Shown piece by piece: positions 1 to 7,733 of a stretch of 64,000 nt of DNA; the first letter of the stretch is position 1; each line of letters opens with the position of its first letter. The notes below the pieces were generated by a model that had not been told where the DNA came from, did not search any database, and was given only the letters and a program-made list of their open reading frames with translations. The DNA is taken from the NCBI GenBank assembly GCA_937952235.1, contig CALFZM010000082.1:1-64000 (forward strand), in the 5' to 3' direction. The position numbers and the translations under genes are program-made. The DNA comes from an uncultured Opitutia bacterium. Lineage in GTDB: Bacteria; Verrucomicrobiota; Verrucomicrobiia; Opitutales; Opitutaceae.

Positions 1-246
1 GGGCTCGCGGTCCGCGACGACGCTGCCGATCGCCGGCGTGGTCACGAGCACGCCCTCCGCCACCAGCGCGGCGATCACCTTGTGGGCCGTGTTCGGATTG
101 ATCCTCAGTTCCTGGCTCAGCAGCCGCACCGAGGGGAAACGATCGCCGGGGCGAAGCTGCCCCGCCACCACCGCCTTCCTCACCGCGAACTGGATCTGCT
201 CCGCCACCGGCAGACCCGGCTTGAGCTCGACGGAGAACGGAAGCAT
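1..246 (-). CDS. GntR-family (YtrA-type) transcriptional regulator, N-terminal part, truncated by window edge
   Basis: Read on the minus strand from an ATG at 246, the frame stays open to the window edge and gives 82 residues beginning MLPFSVELKPGLPVAEQIQF. The winged-helix pattern is clear: PGDRFPSVRLLSQELRINP, then NTAHKVIAALVAEGVL. GntR proteins bind inverted repeats as dimers. The short lead-in before the helix-turn-helix (about 15 residues) and the phrase INPNTAHK resemble the YtrA subfamily, whose members are small and often control an adjacent transporter operon; that operon would lie left of the window. The gene diverges from pyrR. The effector domain is not visible, so the subfamily is tentative while GntR itself is firm. 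Confidence 0.85.
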   Translation of the reverse strand, partial: MLPFSVELKPGLPVAEQIQFAVRKAVVAGQLRPGDRFPSVRLLSQELRINPNTAHKVIAALVAEGVLVTTPAIGSVVADREP

Positions 247-259
247 GCCGTCCTATCTC

Positions 260-267
260 TACTAGTA
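260..267. promoter_or_regulatory. Small palindrome TACTAGTA in the GntR/pyrR divergent region
   Basis: An 8 bp perfect palindrome TACTAGTA (with partly matching flanks) lies 14 bp upstream of the GntR start codon, in the 93 bp gap before pyrR. GntR regulators commonly autoregulate through such sites. This is an inference from position and symmetry only; the same bases could equally form a -10 element for either promoter. Confidence 0.25.
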
Positions 268-339
268 CAGTTGGGACAGCAAGCATCGAATGGAGAAATT
301 TCTTCCCACGGTCGCATCCTGCGGCCACAACCGGTCCCG

Positions 340-888
340 GTGCCCACCGCCAAGACCATCGGACCCGGAGAGATCCACGCCGCCATCCAGCGTCTGGCGG
401 AAGCCATCGTGGTCCGCCACGGCGACCCGGGCGGCCTGCTGCTCCTCGGTATCGCCAACGGGGGCATGGAGCTCGCCCGCCGGCTCGCGGAACGGCTGCA
501 CTGCCGGGCGGGCACGATCGACATCTCCTTTCACCGCGACGACATCGGGCAGCATCCGATCCCGAAGGAATTCGCGCCGACGCAGATTCCCGCCGACGTG
601 CATGGTGCGACGGTGATTCTCGTGGACGACGTGCTGTTCTCCGGCCGCACGGTGAAGGCGGCGCTCGACGAACTCTTCGACCACGGGCGCCCCAGCAAGG
701 TCGAGCTGGCGGTCCTCGTCGACCGCGGCGGCCGGCGGCTGCCGATCGCCGCCGATTACGTCGGGCTCGATCTCGCGATCGCCGACACCCACAAGGTCAG
801 GGTTTCCCTCGACCCGCTCTCCGACCGCCGCGACGCCATCCGCGTCGAGCCGGCCGCCCCCGCCCGCTCCGCCGGCCCGAAAGCGTAG
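340..888 (+). CDS. pyrR: Bifunctional pyr operon regulator / uracil phosphoribosyltransferase PyrR
   Basis: A 182-residue protein if started at GTG 340, matching the usual PyrR length of about 180; the open frame extends further upstream but that part has no family similarity. The PRPP-binding loop VILVDDVLFSGRTVKAALDEL-like segment (about residues 91-110) is diagnostic, and it is followed by LAVLVDRGGRRLPIAADYVG, also typical of PyrR. Members bind UMP and can convert uracil plus PRPP to UMP; in Firmicutes they attenuate pyr mRNA. No canonical PyrR-binding loop was found in the short leader here, so its regulatory role is uncertain. It is followed 17 bp later by pyrB and then pyrC, the standard pyrR-B-C order. 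Confidence 0.9.
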   Translation: MPTAKTIGPGEIHAAIQRLAEAIVVRHGDPGGLLLLGIANGGMELARRLAERLHCRAGTIDISFHRDDIGQHPIPKEFAPTQIPADVHGATVILVDDVLFSGRTVKAALDELFDHGRPSKVELAVLVDRGGRRLPIAADYVGLDLAIADTHKVRVSLDPLSDRRDAIRVEPAAPARSAGPKA

Positions 889-905
889 CCACCTCCCTTT
901 CTCCC

Positions 906-1877
906 GTGCCCTGGACCCGCCGCCACCTCCTGACGCTCGAGGAACTCTCGCTCGCCGAGATCGAGCAGATCCACGCCACCGCCGTCGCCTTCAAGCGCAC
1001 GCTCACGCGCAGCGTGCGCAAGGTTCCCGCGCTCCGCGGCAAGACGATCGTCAATCTCTTCCTCGAACCCAGCACGCGCACCCGGATGGCGTTCGACATG
1101 GCGGCGAAGCGCCTCAGCGCGGACGTCATCTCCCTCGACGGCGCCAGCAGCAGCACCACCAAGGGCGAGACGCTGCGCGACACCGCCGAGAACATCGAGG
1201 CGCTGCAAGCCGACATGATCGTCATCCGGCATGCCGCCGCCGGCTCCCCGCTCTACCTTTCGCGCATCCTCGACATTCCCGTGATCAACGCGGGGGACGG
1301 CGCCCATGAGCACCCGACCCAGGGCCTGCTCGACACCTTCACCATGAAGGAACGGCTCGGCAGCCTGCGGAAGCGCAAGGTGGTCATCCTCGGCGACATC
1401 CTGTTCAGCCGCGTCGCCCGCTCCAACATCCACGCGCTCACCAAGCTGGGCGCGGACGTGACGCTGGTCGGGCCGTCGACGCTGGTGCCGGCCTGGTTCA
1501 CGGAATTCGGCGTGAAGGTCTCGCACGACCTGAAGTCGGCCCTCGCCGACGCGGAAGTGGTGATGCTCCTGCGCATCCAGCACGAGCGCCAGGCCGCCAG
1601 CCTTTTTCCCTCGCTCGGCGAGTACACGAGCATGTTCGGGTTGAACAAGACGCGCGCGTCGTGGCTCAACCCCAAGGCGATCATCATGCACCCGGGCCCC
1701 ATCAACCGCGGCGTCGAGATCGACAGCGAACTCGCCGACGGCGAGCGCAGCGTGATCCTCGAGCAGGTCACCAACGGCATCGCGGTGCGCATGGCGGTCC
1801 TCTACCTCTGCGCCGGCGGCCAGCCGGAGGCGGTCGTCGCTCCGGAAGACGCGCGGCAGCTCGCGACGTCGAGGTGA
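906..1877 (+). CDS. pyrB: Aspartate carbamoyltransferase catalytic subunit
   Basis: Second step of UMP synthesis: carbamoyl phosphate plus aspartate gives carbamoyl aspartate. At 323 residues it has normal length. The carbamoyl-phosphate signature FLEPSTRTRMAFD lies at about residues 51-63, HEHPTQGLLD carries the substrate-contacting His and Gln near residue 137, and the aspartate-domain motif HPGPINRGVEI is near residue 262. The start is a GTG just after pyrR; no closer ATG is available. No pyrI regulatory chain follows, so the enzyme would be of the class associated with PyrC or a plain trimer. Confidence 0.95.
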   Translation: MPWTRRHLLTLEELSLAEIEQIHATAVAFKRTLTRSVRKVPALRGKTIVNLFLEPSTRTRMAFDMAAKRLSADVISLDGASSSTTKGETLRDTAENIEALQADMIVIRHAAAGSPLYLSRILDIPVINAGDGAHEHPTQGLLDTFTMKERLGSLRKRKVVILGDILFSRVARSNIHALTKLGADVTLVGPSTLVPAWFTEFGVKVSHDLKSALADAEVVMLLRIQHERQAASLFPSLGEYTSMFGLNKTRASWLNPKAIIMHPGPINRGVEIDSELADGERSVILEQVTNGIAVRMAVLYLCAGGQPEAVVAPEDARQLATSR

Positions 1878-1946
1878 AAGCACCCGTGCCGAGCACCGAC
1901 GCCTCCGCCCTGCCTCCCGCCACCTGACCCGGTCACATTTCCTGCC

Positions 1947-3242
1947 ATGTCCTCTCTCTGGATCAAACGCGCCCGCATCATCGATCCCGCGGCCAGGCGT
2001 GACGAGGTCGGCGACCTGTTCGTCCGCGACGGCCGGGTCGTCGCGTCGCTCCCCTCCGCCGAGAAAAAGCGCGCCCGGTCGATCGACGGCACCGGCCTCG
2101 TGGCCTGCCCGGGGCTGGTCGACATCCACGTGCACTTCCGCGAGCCGGGCCAGACGCACAAGGAGACGATCGCCACCGGTGCGCGGGCCGCGGCCGCCGG
2201 CGGATTCACCACCGTTGTCTGCATGCCCAACACCTCGCCGGTCGCCGACAACGCGGGAACCATCCAGCTGATCAAGGACGTGGTGGCACGCGACGCCGTC
2301 GTCCGGGTGCTGCCGACCGGCTGCATCACCGTCGGCATGAAGGGTCAGGCCCTCGCTCCGATCGGATCGCTGAAGCGCGCCGGCGTGGTGGCGATCACCG
2401 ACGACGGCGACTGCGTGCAGTCCAACGACCTGATGCGCCGGGCCGTGGAGTACGCGAAGATGTTCGACCTCCCGGTCATGGACCACTGCCAGGACCACTC
2501 GATGACCCAGGGAGCCGTGATGAACGAAGGCGTGATGTCGACCCGGCTCGGCCTGCGCGGCTGGCCCAACGCGGCCGAGGACCTGATCGTCGCCCGCAAC
2601 GTGATCCTCGCGGAATACACCGGCGCGCACATCCACTGCCAGCATATCTCATCGCGGTTTTCGGTCGACGTGATCCGGCGCGCAAAGCAGCGCGGGGCCC
2701 GCATCACCGCCGAGGCGACGCCGCATCACCTCGCCCTCACCGAGGAGGCCCTCGCGACCTACGACACCCACTTCAAGATGAATCCGCCGTTGCGGACGGA
2801 GGCGGACCGCCGCGCGCTGATCGACGGTCTGCGCGACGGTACGCTCGACATCATCGCGACCGACCACGCCCCGCACACCGACTACGAGAAGGACAAGGAG
2901 TTCGACTACGCGCCCAACGGCATCCTCGGCCTGGAGACGGCCCTGCCGGTGACGCTCGACGTGCTCGTCCGCCAGAACCGCTTCAAGCTGCCCTACGTCG
3001 TGGACCTGATGACGCGGCGTCCCGCCCAGCTCCTCGGCCTGGCCGGCGGCACGCTCGCGGCCGGCGTCGACGCCGACATCTGCGTTTTCGATCCTGACGA
3101 GACCTGGCGCTACGACGCCAAGTGCGGCTTCAGCAAGTCGAGCAACTCGCCGTGGTCCGGCCAGGATCTGCGCGGCCGGGTGAAGTACACCGTCGTCGGC
3201 GGACGCGTGGTGTTCGAGAACGGCCGGATCAACGAACGGTGA
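1947..3242 (+). CDS. pyrC: Dihydroorotase (class I)
   Basis: Third step of pyrimidine synthesis, cyclising carbamoyl aspartate to dihydroorotate. The 431-residue protein has the amidohydrolase zinc motif DIHVHFREPG near residue 60, MPNTSPVADN near 95, TAEATPHHLALTEE around 255 and IATDHAPH around 308, which holds the catalytic Asp. Length and motifs fit the class I enzymes that can associate with PyrB. The ATG at 1947 is 69 bp after pyrB, so the three genes are probably one transcript. The zinc ligands are all present, so it should be active rather than a pseudo-dihydroorotase. Confidence 0.95.
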   Translation: MSSLWIKRARIIDPAARRDEVGDLFVRDGRVVASLPSAEKKRARSIDGTGLVACPGLVDIHVHFREPGQTHKETIATGARAAAAGGFTTVVCMPNTSPVADNAGTIQLIKDVVARDAVVRVLPTGCITVGMKGQALAPIGSLKRAGVVAITDDGDCVQSNDLMRRAVEYAKMFDLPVMDHCQDHSMTQGAVMNEGVMSTRLGLRGWPNAAEDLIVARNVILAEYTGAHIHCQHISSRFSVDVIRRAKQRGARITAEATPHHLALTEEALATYDTHFKMNPPLRTEADRRALIDGLRDGTLDIIATDHAPHTDYEKDKEFDYAPNGILGLETALPVTLDVLVRQNRFKLPYVVDLMTRRPAQLLGLAGGTLAAGVDADICVFDPDETWRYDAKCGFSKSSNSPWSGQDLRGRVKYTVVGGRVVFENGRINER

Positions 3243-3326
3243 ACCTGCACGCGGGCGGCGCCGGGACGCTGTTCCGGGAGTTGCGCTTCCCCTTGCGCGC
3301 ACGCCCCGTTTCCCTGGACTCGGGCG

Positions 3327-4154
3327 ATGCCCATCGACGCCACCAACCTGGTCGCCACGCTCGAGCTGATGCTCGCAGTGGCCGGCGCCGTGCTGCTGTG
3401 GCGGCTCGTGCTGAGCCCGTCGGCGCGCGGCCGGCCGGCGGCCCGGCGGCTCGCCCCCTGGACGGCGACGGGACCCGAGTTCTTCCTTTTCGTCCTCTGC
3501 GTGCTCGGCGGCAGCTTCCTTTTCGGCGCCGCGGCCAGCCTGCTGCTGCGGCACCTGTCGCTGCGGGGCGACGCCGTCACGGTCGTGAGCGGCGCCGCGA
3601 CGCAGTTCGGCATGCTTGCCGGCGTCCTGTTTCACCGGCTGCGGTTCGAGCCGGCTCCGGCCGGCGACGCGGGCCGGCCCGGCATCTTCGCCGGCGGGGC
3701 CGCCACGTTCCTCATGTGCCTGCCGGTCATGCTGCTCACGGCCGCGGTGTGGGAGAGGCTGCTGCAACTTGCCGGACTTCCGGTCGAGCGGCAGGATCTC
3801 ATCGGGATGTTTGCCAACGCGGAGTCCGCCTGGCTGCTCGCCGTCATGATCGCCCTCGCCATCGCGATCGCGCCCTTGACCGAGGAGCTCGTTTTTCGCG
3901 CCGGCCTGTTCCGCTACCTGCGCACCCGCGTGCCCCGCTGGCTGGCCCTCGCCGGACCGGCGGTCTTCTTCGCGGTGCTGCACGTCAACTGGTCCACCTT
4001 GCAGGGACTTTCGAGCCTCGCGCCGCTCGCCGTGCTGGCGGTGCTCTTCTCCCTCGCCTACGAGCGCACCGGGCAGATCGGCACGGCGATCGTCGCGCAC
4101 GCGCTGTTCAACCTGAACACGCTCGTGCTGATCTTTGCCGGCGTCGGCCTTTGA
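3327..4154 (+). CDS. CPBP-family intramembrane glutamic protease
   Basis: A 275-residue, strongly hydrophobic protein with about six or more membrane segments. The C-terminal half carries the three CPBP (Abi/CaaX-like) motifs: PLTEELVFRAG with EExxxR, then VFFAVLHVN, then IVAHALFNLN. These are the metal- or water-binding residues of the Rce1-like fold. In bacteria the substrates are mostly unknown; family members appear in bacteriocin immunity, peptide processing and membrane protein regulation. It sits between pyrC (84 bp) and thiL (4 bp), so it is probably co-transcribed with thiL, but that does not tell its substrate. Confidence 0.85.
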   Translation: MPIDATNLVATLELMLAVAGAVLLWRLVLSPSARGRPAARRLAPWTATGPEFFLFVLCVLGGSFLFGAAASLLLRHLSLRGDAVTVVSGAATQFGMLAGVLFHRLRFEPAPAGDAGRPGIFAGGAATFLMCLPVMLLTAAVWERLLQLAGLPVERQDLIGMFANAESAWLLAVMIALAIAIAPLTEELVFRAGLFRYLRTRVPRWLALAGPAVFFAVLHVNWSTLQGLSSLAPLAVLAVLFSLAYERTGQIGTAIVAHALFNLNTLVLIFAGVGL

Positions 4155-4158
4155 AACC

Positions 4159-5088
4159 ATGCAGCCTTTCACCGCACGGCGCTCCGACTCCGTCTCGGCC
4201 TGGGGCGAGGAACGCCTGATCCGCGGCATACGGCGGTGGCTGGGCACGGCCTCGCCGCGCGCGCCGTTCGGGATCGGCGACGATTGCGCCGTGCTGCCCG
4301 CCGCACCGGGCCGGCAGCTCATCACGGTGGATCCCGTGGTGTTCGGCCGGCATTTCGACGCGCACGTGCCGGCCCGCGCCGTGGGGGCCAAGCTGCTGAA
4401 GCGCAACCTGAGCGATCTCGCCGCCATGGGCGGACGTCCGACCGCCGCCGTGCTCGCGCTCACGCTCGATGGCCGCGTGCGTCGCGCCTGGCTGGAGCAG
4501 TTTTACCGCGGCCTCGCCGCCTGTGCCCGGCGGTACCGCGTGCCGGTCGTCGGCGGCGATGTCACCCAGGCCGACGGCGTGCTCGCCGCCAGCCTCACGC
4601 TGCTGGGTGCGACCACCGGTCCCCGCGTCATCACCCGCACGGGCGCGCGAGCCGGCGACTGGATCTTCGTCACCGGCCGCCTCGGCCGCAGCCTGGCGAC
4701 CGGGCACCACTTCCGCTTCGCGCCCCGCCTGGCCGAAGGCGCGTGGCTCGCCGCCCGTCCCGAGGTCCGCGCGATGATGGACCTCAGCGACGGGCTGGCC
4801 AAGGACCTGCACGCCCTCACGCCCGCCGGCGCGATGCCTGCGCTCGATGCCCGGACCCTGCCGCGGCGCGCGGGGGCGGACCTGCGCGGCGCGCTCACCG
4901 ACGGCGAGGACTACGAGCTGGTGCTGGCGGTCGCCCGCCGCGCCGATCTCGACGCGCTGCACCGCGACTGGCGGCGGCGGTTTCCCCGCACCCCGCTCAC
5001 CCGCGTCGGCCGGTTCGCGAAGCTGGCGGAGCCTTCCGACGGCAGCCTGCGCCTCGCGTCCTATCGCGGGTACGAACATCTCCGGTGA
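4159..5088 (+). CDS. thiL: Thiamine-monophosphate kinase
   Basis: Phosphorylates thiamine monophosphate to the cofactor thiamine diphosphate. The 309-residue product has the PurM-like features: GIGDDCAVL near residue 37 for Mg-ATP binding, LLKRNLSDLAAMGG near 80, VPVVGGDVTQ near 133, MMDLSDGLAKDL near 208 and the C-terminal GEDYELVLAV. ATG 4159 is chosen because it follows the upstream stop by 4 bp; a TTG at 4135 would lie inside the protease gene. Its TGA is followed 2 bp later by tsaE, so translation is probably coupled. Confidence 0.95.
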   Translation: MQPFTARRSDSVSAWGEERLIRGIRRWLGTASPRAPFGIGDDCAVLPAAPGRQLITVDPVVFGRHFDAHVPARAVGAKLLKRNLSDLAAMGGRPTAAVLALTLDGRVRRAWLEQFYRGLAACARRYRVPVVGGDVTQADGVLAASLTLLGATTGPRVITRTGARAGDWIFVTGRLGRSLATGHHFRFAPRLAEGAWLAARPEVRAMMDLSDGLAKDLHALTPAGAMPALDARTLPRRAGADLRGALTDGEDYELVLAVARRADLDALHRDWRRRFPRTPLTRVGRFAKLAEPSDGSLRLASYRGYEHLR

Positions 5089-5090
5089 GC

Positions 5091-5549
5091 ATGCCGCCCG
5101 ACCCGATTCTCGCCCGGCTGCACGCCGGCGTCACCACCGGCTCGGCCGACGAAACCCGCGCGCTCGCCGCCGCCCTGGCCCGCGTGCTTCCCGCTGCCGC
5201 CACGCTCGCGCTGCACGGCGACCTGGGCGTGGGCAAGACCACGTTCGTCCAGGGCCTGGCCGCCGGACTTGGTATCCGGGAACCGGTGACGAGCCCGACC
5301 TTCAACCTCTTCACCCTCCATCGCGGACCGACCAACCTGCTGCATCTCGATGCGTACCGGCTGGAGCGGGCCGGGGACGTGGAAAGCCTGCTCCTCAGCG
5401 ACTTCATGACGCCGCCCTGGTGCCTGGCGGTCGAATGGCCGGAAAGGATCGCCGGCTGGCTGCCGGCGGACACGTGGCACCTAGACCTCGGGATCACGCC
5501 CGACGAACGCCACACGATCAGGCTGCGTACGCCGGGCGGCGCCGGGTAG
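5091..5549 (+). CDS. tsaE: tRNA threonylcarbamoyladenosine biosynthesis ATPase TsaE
   Basis: A 152-residue P-loop ATPase that drives turnover of the TsaB-TsaD complex making t6A37 in tRNAs. The Walker A GDLGVGKTTF is at about residues 43-52. SPTFNLF and the LLHLDAYRL segment are both TsaE signatures, and VEWPERI near the end completes the pattern. ATG 5091 follows the thiL stop directly; a GTG at 5085 overlapping that stop is an alternative. tsaD and tsaB are not in the window. The gene converges on the RGG protein gene, with only 26 bp between the two stops. Confidence 0.93.
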   Translation: MPPDPILARLHAGVTTGSADETRALAAALARVLPAAATLALHGDLGVGKTTFVQGLAAGLGIREPVTSPTFNLFTLHRGPTNLLHLDAYRLERAGDVESLLLSDFMTPPWCLAVEWPERIAGWLPADTWHLDLGITPDERHTIRLRTPGGAG

Positions 5550-5575
5550 GCGCCCCATCCGCCCGCGGCCGGCGC

Positions 5576-7579
5576 TCAACTGCCGGAGGCAGGAGGCGCT
5601 TCGGGCCGGGAGGGTGCGGCGACGTCGGAGCCTTCCGCCGGGACTTCGGCGGCGGGCAGGGATTCCGCGGCGGGCGCGGGATCGCCGGCCGGCGCCGCCT
5701 CGGCCGCCGCCGCGGCTTCCGCGGCGGGCGCGGGCGAATCGGCGGGAGGAGCCTCTGGGAAATTTTCGGGATCGTGCTCCTCGCTCTCGATCTCCTTTTT
5801 CCGCGCCTCGACCATCGGTGGCGGCGCAAAGAGACGGCCGTCGATGAACTCGGTCACGTAGCCTTCGCGGACGAGCCAGAGCAGGTCGCCCTGGAGGCGG
5901 GAGATGCGCGCGCGCTCGTCGATCGTGAGCGTGGGCTCCGCGACCGGGGCGGGAGCGGCGGGCGTGCCCTCGGCCGCTGCGGCGGCTTCCGCCGCGGGCG
6001 CCGGGGCTTCCGCCGGCCGGGGCGGGGGCAGCGCCGCGATGCCGAGGAACTTCACGGGCAGCTCCCCGGCGCGCACCATCGGGTTGGCTTCGATGAAGCC
6101 GATCAGCGCGCCGATGCTGTCCGAGAACGTCTGGCCGGGCACGCGGAACTTGCGCTTCACGGCGCAAACGTAGGACACGCCCTTCGAGCCCTTCTTGAAG
6201 ATCGAGAGGTGTTCCCTCCGCAGGCGCCCGCGCAGGGCGTTGGCGGTATCCAGCGGGAACCTACGCTGGCGTTCCAGGGCTCCGTCGATCGCGCGGCGGA
6301 TCTCTCCGGGCGGGATCGTCTCCACGACCTTGCCGTGGAAGCGCGCCGTGTCGGCGGTGCGCACCACCTTGTCGCGGGCCTGAGTGAGCAGGTAGAGGCG
6401 CGCATCCTCCAGCGTGTCGAAGGTCGGCACGTTCGAAAGCGCCGGGGCGGCGGGCTCGGGCGCGGCGGCTTCCGCCCCTTCCGGCGCCGGGGCCTCCGGC
6501 GCGGGCGCCTCGGCGGGCTCGGCCGGCTTGGCGCCGGGCACGGGCAATTTCCACGTGAACCGCGTGGTCTTCTTCATCTTCGCCAGCCACTGGTTGACGA
6601 TCTCCGGATCGCGCACGGTCTCGATGCGCGCGCGGAAGGCGTCGAAGCCCACGCGCGATGCGACCTTGGCGGCGTAATGCTGCTGCACGATCTGGTTGTA
6701 CCGGTGGTAATTCGGCGGCCCGAGCAGTTCGCCGGTGATGCCGCAGCGGTTGATCACCTGGAAATTCCCCTTCGGCGGCTCCACCTCCACCTCGGCGGTT
6801 TCGAAGAACTTGTCGAGGTGGCGGCTCATCACGTGGGCGACCGCAGCCTCGTCGCTCTCGAACGGCAGGCCGTCGGGCACGGAGATGTGGAACTGCGGCC
6901 GAGGCGGCCGGGCGGGAGCAGCTTCGCCGGCGGCCGGCCGGGGCGCTGCCGCGGCGGCTTCGGGCGCGGACTTCGGCGCGATCACCACCACGAACCGGTC
7001 GGCCTTGGCGACCACCGTGCGGGCGATCTCGAACAGTTCCACCGTGCGGCACGATTTGCGGATCGTCTGCACGAGCGTGTTGAAGCTGGTATCCTCCGGA
7101 TAAAACGTCACCGCGTAATACGGGCTGTCGTAGGGCCCGCGCTCCTGGAACGAGCCGCGCCCCTGGAAACCGCCTTGGCCGCCGCCCTGGAAGCGGGGTC
7201 CCCGGTCGCCGCCGTAGCCGCCTTCGCGCCGCGGTCCACCGCGAAACTCTCCGCCCCCTTCGCGCCGCGGCCGGCGATCGCCGGAAAATTCGCGGCGCTC
7301 ACCGCCCGGGCCGCCGCCTCCTGGCCCGCCACCCGGCGCCGGCTCGTCACCGGGGGCACCGAGCGGACGGCGGAACGAACGCCGGTCGCGCCGATCGCCT
7401 CCCGCGGGACCGTCCCGGCGATCGTCGCGGCGGGGACGATCCCCGCCCGCATCGCGCCGATCCGGAGCGGACGGTTTTTCCTGCGTCCACTGCGTGCCGA
7501 AGCTGAAGCCCTGCAGCTGGCTCAGATCGAGTTTGTTGAAATCCGCGGGCGGATTCTCCTTGGGGGCGTTGTCGTCCAT
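5576..7579 (-). CDS. Large RGG/RG-rich protein of unknown function, likely nucleic-acid binding
   Basis: A 667-residue protein I do not recognise by name. Residues 1-35 are a short acidic head with FNKLDLSQLQGFSFGTQW. Residues 36-149 are a disordered Arg/Gly/Asp region with many DRR, RRD, GGxR and RGG clusters ending FQGRGSFQERG. Four folded segments follow at roughly 150-205, 225-350, 395-520 and 575-620, separated by Ala/Pro/Glu-rich linkers. Motifs in them include FHGKVVETIPPGEIRRAI, LRREHLSIFKKGSKG and DLLWLVREGYVTEFIDGRLF, the last resembling a small winged helix. RGG tails bind RNA in many proteins, so an RNA-associated role is inferred. Some 150 bp of leader lies upstream. No signal peptide, so probably cytoplasmic. 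Confidence 0.8.
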   Translation of the reverse strand: MDDNAPKENPPADFNKLDLSQLQGFSFGTQWTQEKPSAPDRRDAGGDRPRRDDRRDGPAGGDRRDRRSFRRPLGAPGDEPAPGGGPGGGGPGGERREFSGDRRPRREGGGEFRGGPRREGGYGGDRGPRFQGGGQGGFQGRGSFQERGPYDSPYYAVTFYPEDTSFNTLVQTIRKSCRTVELFEIARTVVAKADRFVVVIAPKSAPEAAAAAPRPAAGEAAPARPPRPQFHISVPDGLPFESDEAAVAHVMSRHLDKFFETAEVEVEPPKGNFQVINRCGITGELLGPPNYHRYNQIVQQHYAAKVASRVGFDAFRARIETVRDPEIVNQWLAKMKKTTRFTWKLPVPGAKPAEPAEAPAPEAPAPEGAEAAAPEPAAPALSNVPTFDTLEDARLYLLTQARDKVVRTADTARFHGKVVETIPPGEIRRAIDGALERQRRFPLDTANALRGRLRREHLSIFKKGSKGVSYVCAVKRKFRVPGQTFSDSIGALIGFIEANPMVRAGELPVKFLGIAALPPPRPAEAPAPAAEAAAAAEGTPAAPAPVAEPTLTIDERARISRLQGDLLWLVREGYVTEFIDGRLFAPPPMVEARKKEIESEEHDPENFPEAPPADSPAPAAEAAAAAEAAPAGDPAPAAESLPAAEVPAEGSDVAAPSRPEAPPASGS

Positions 7580-7733
7580 GTAGTCCGGGAAAAGCGGGTA
7601 TTCACCCGCGTGATTGGCTTGGTCTCAAGAGCGCGCTCGTAAGCACTGCGGAGTCTCGGCGGGGCGGTGGCAGTGGCAAGCAGTTTCCCGGCGGGGGATT
7701 GGCGCGCTCGCCGGGGCCCGGCGCGGACCGCGA

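Noticed and set aside
290..616. A possible leader peptide (MEKFLPTV...) before pyrR
   Set aside because: It runs 108 codons out of frame through pyrR, unlike attenuator leader peptides, and no anti-terminator or PyrR-binding loop could be recognised.
4847..7642. A 931-codon plus-strand open frame running across tsaE and the RGG gene
   Set aside because: Compositionally biased (Arg/Gly/Ala), crosses two well-supported genes, and no start or domain is convincing.
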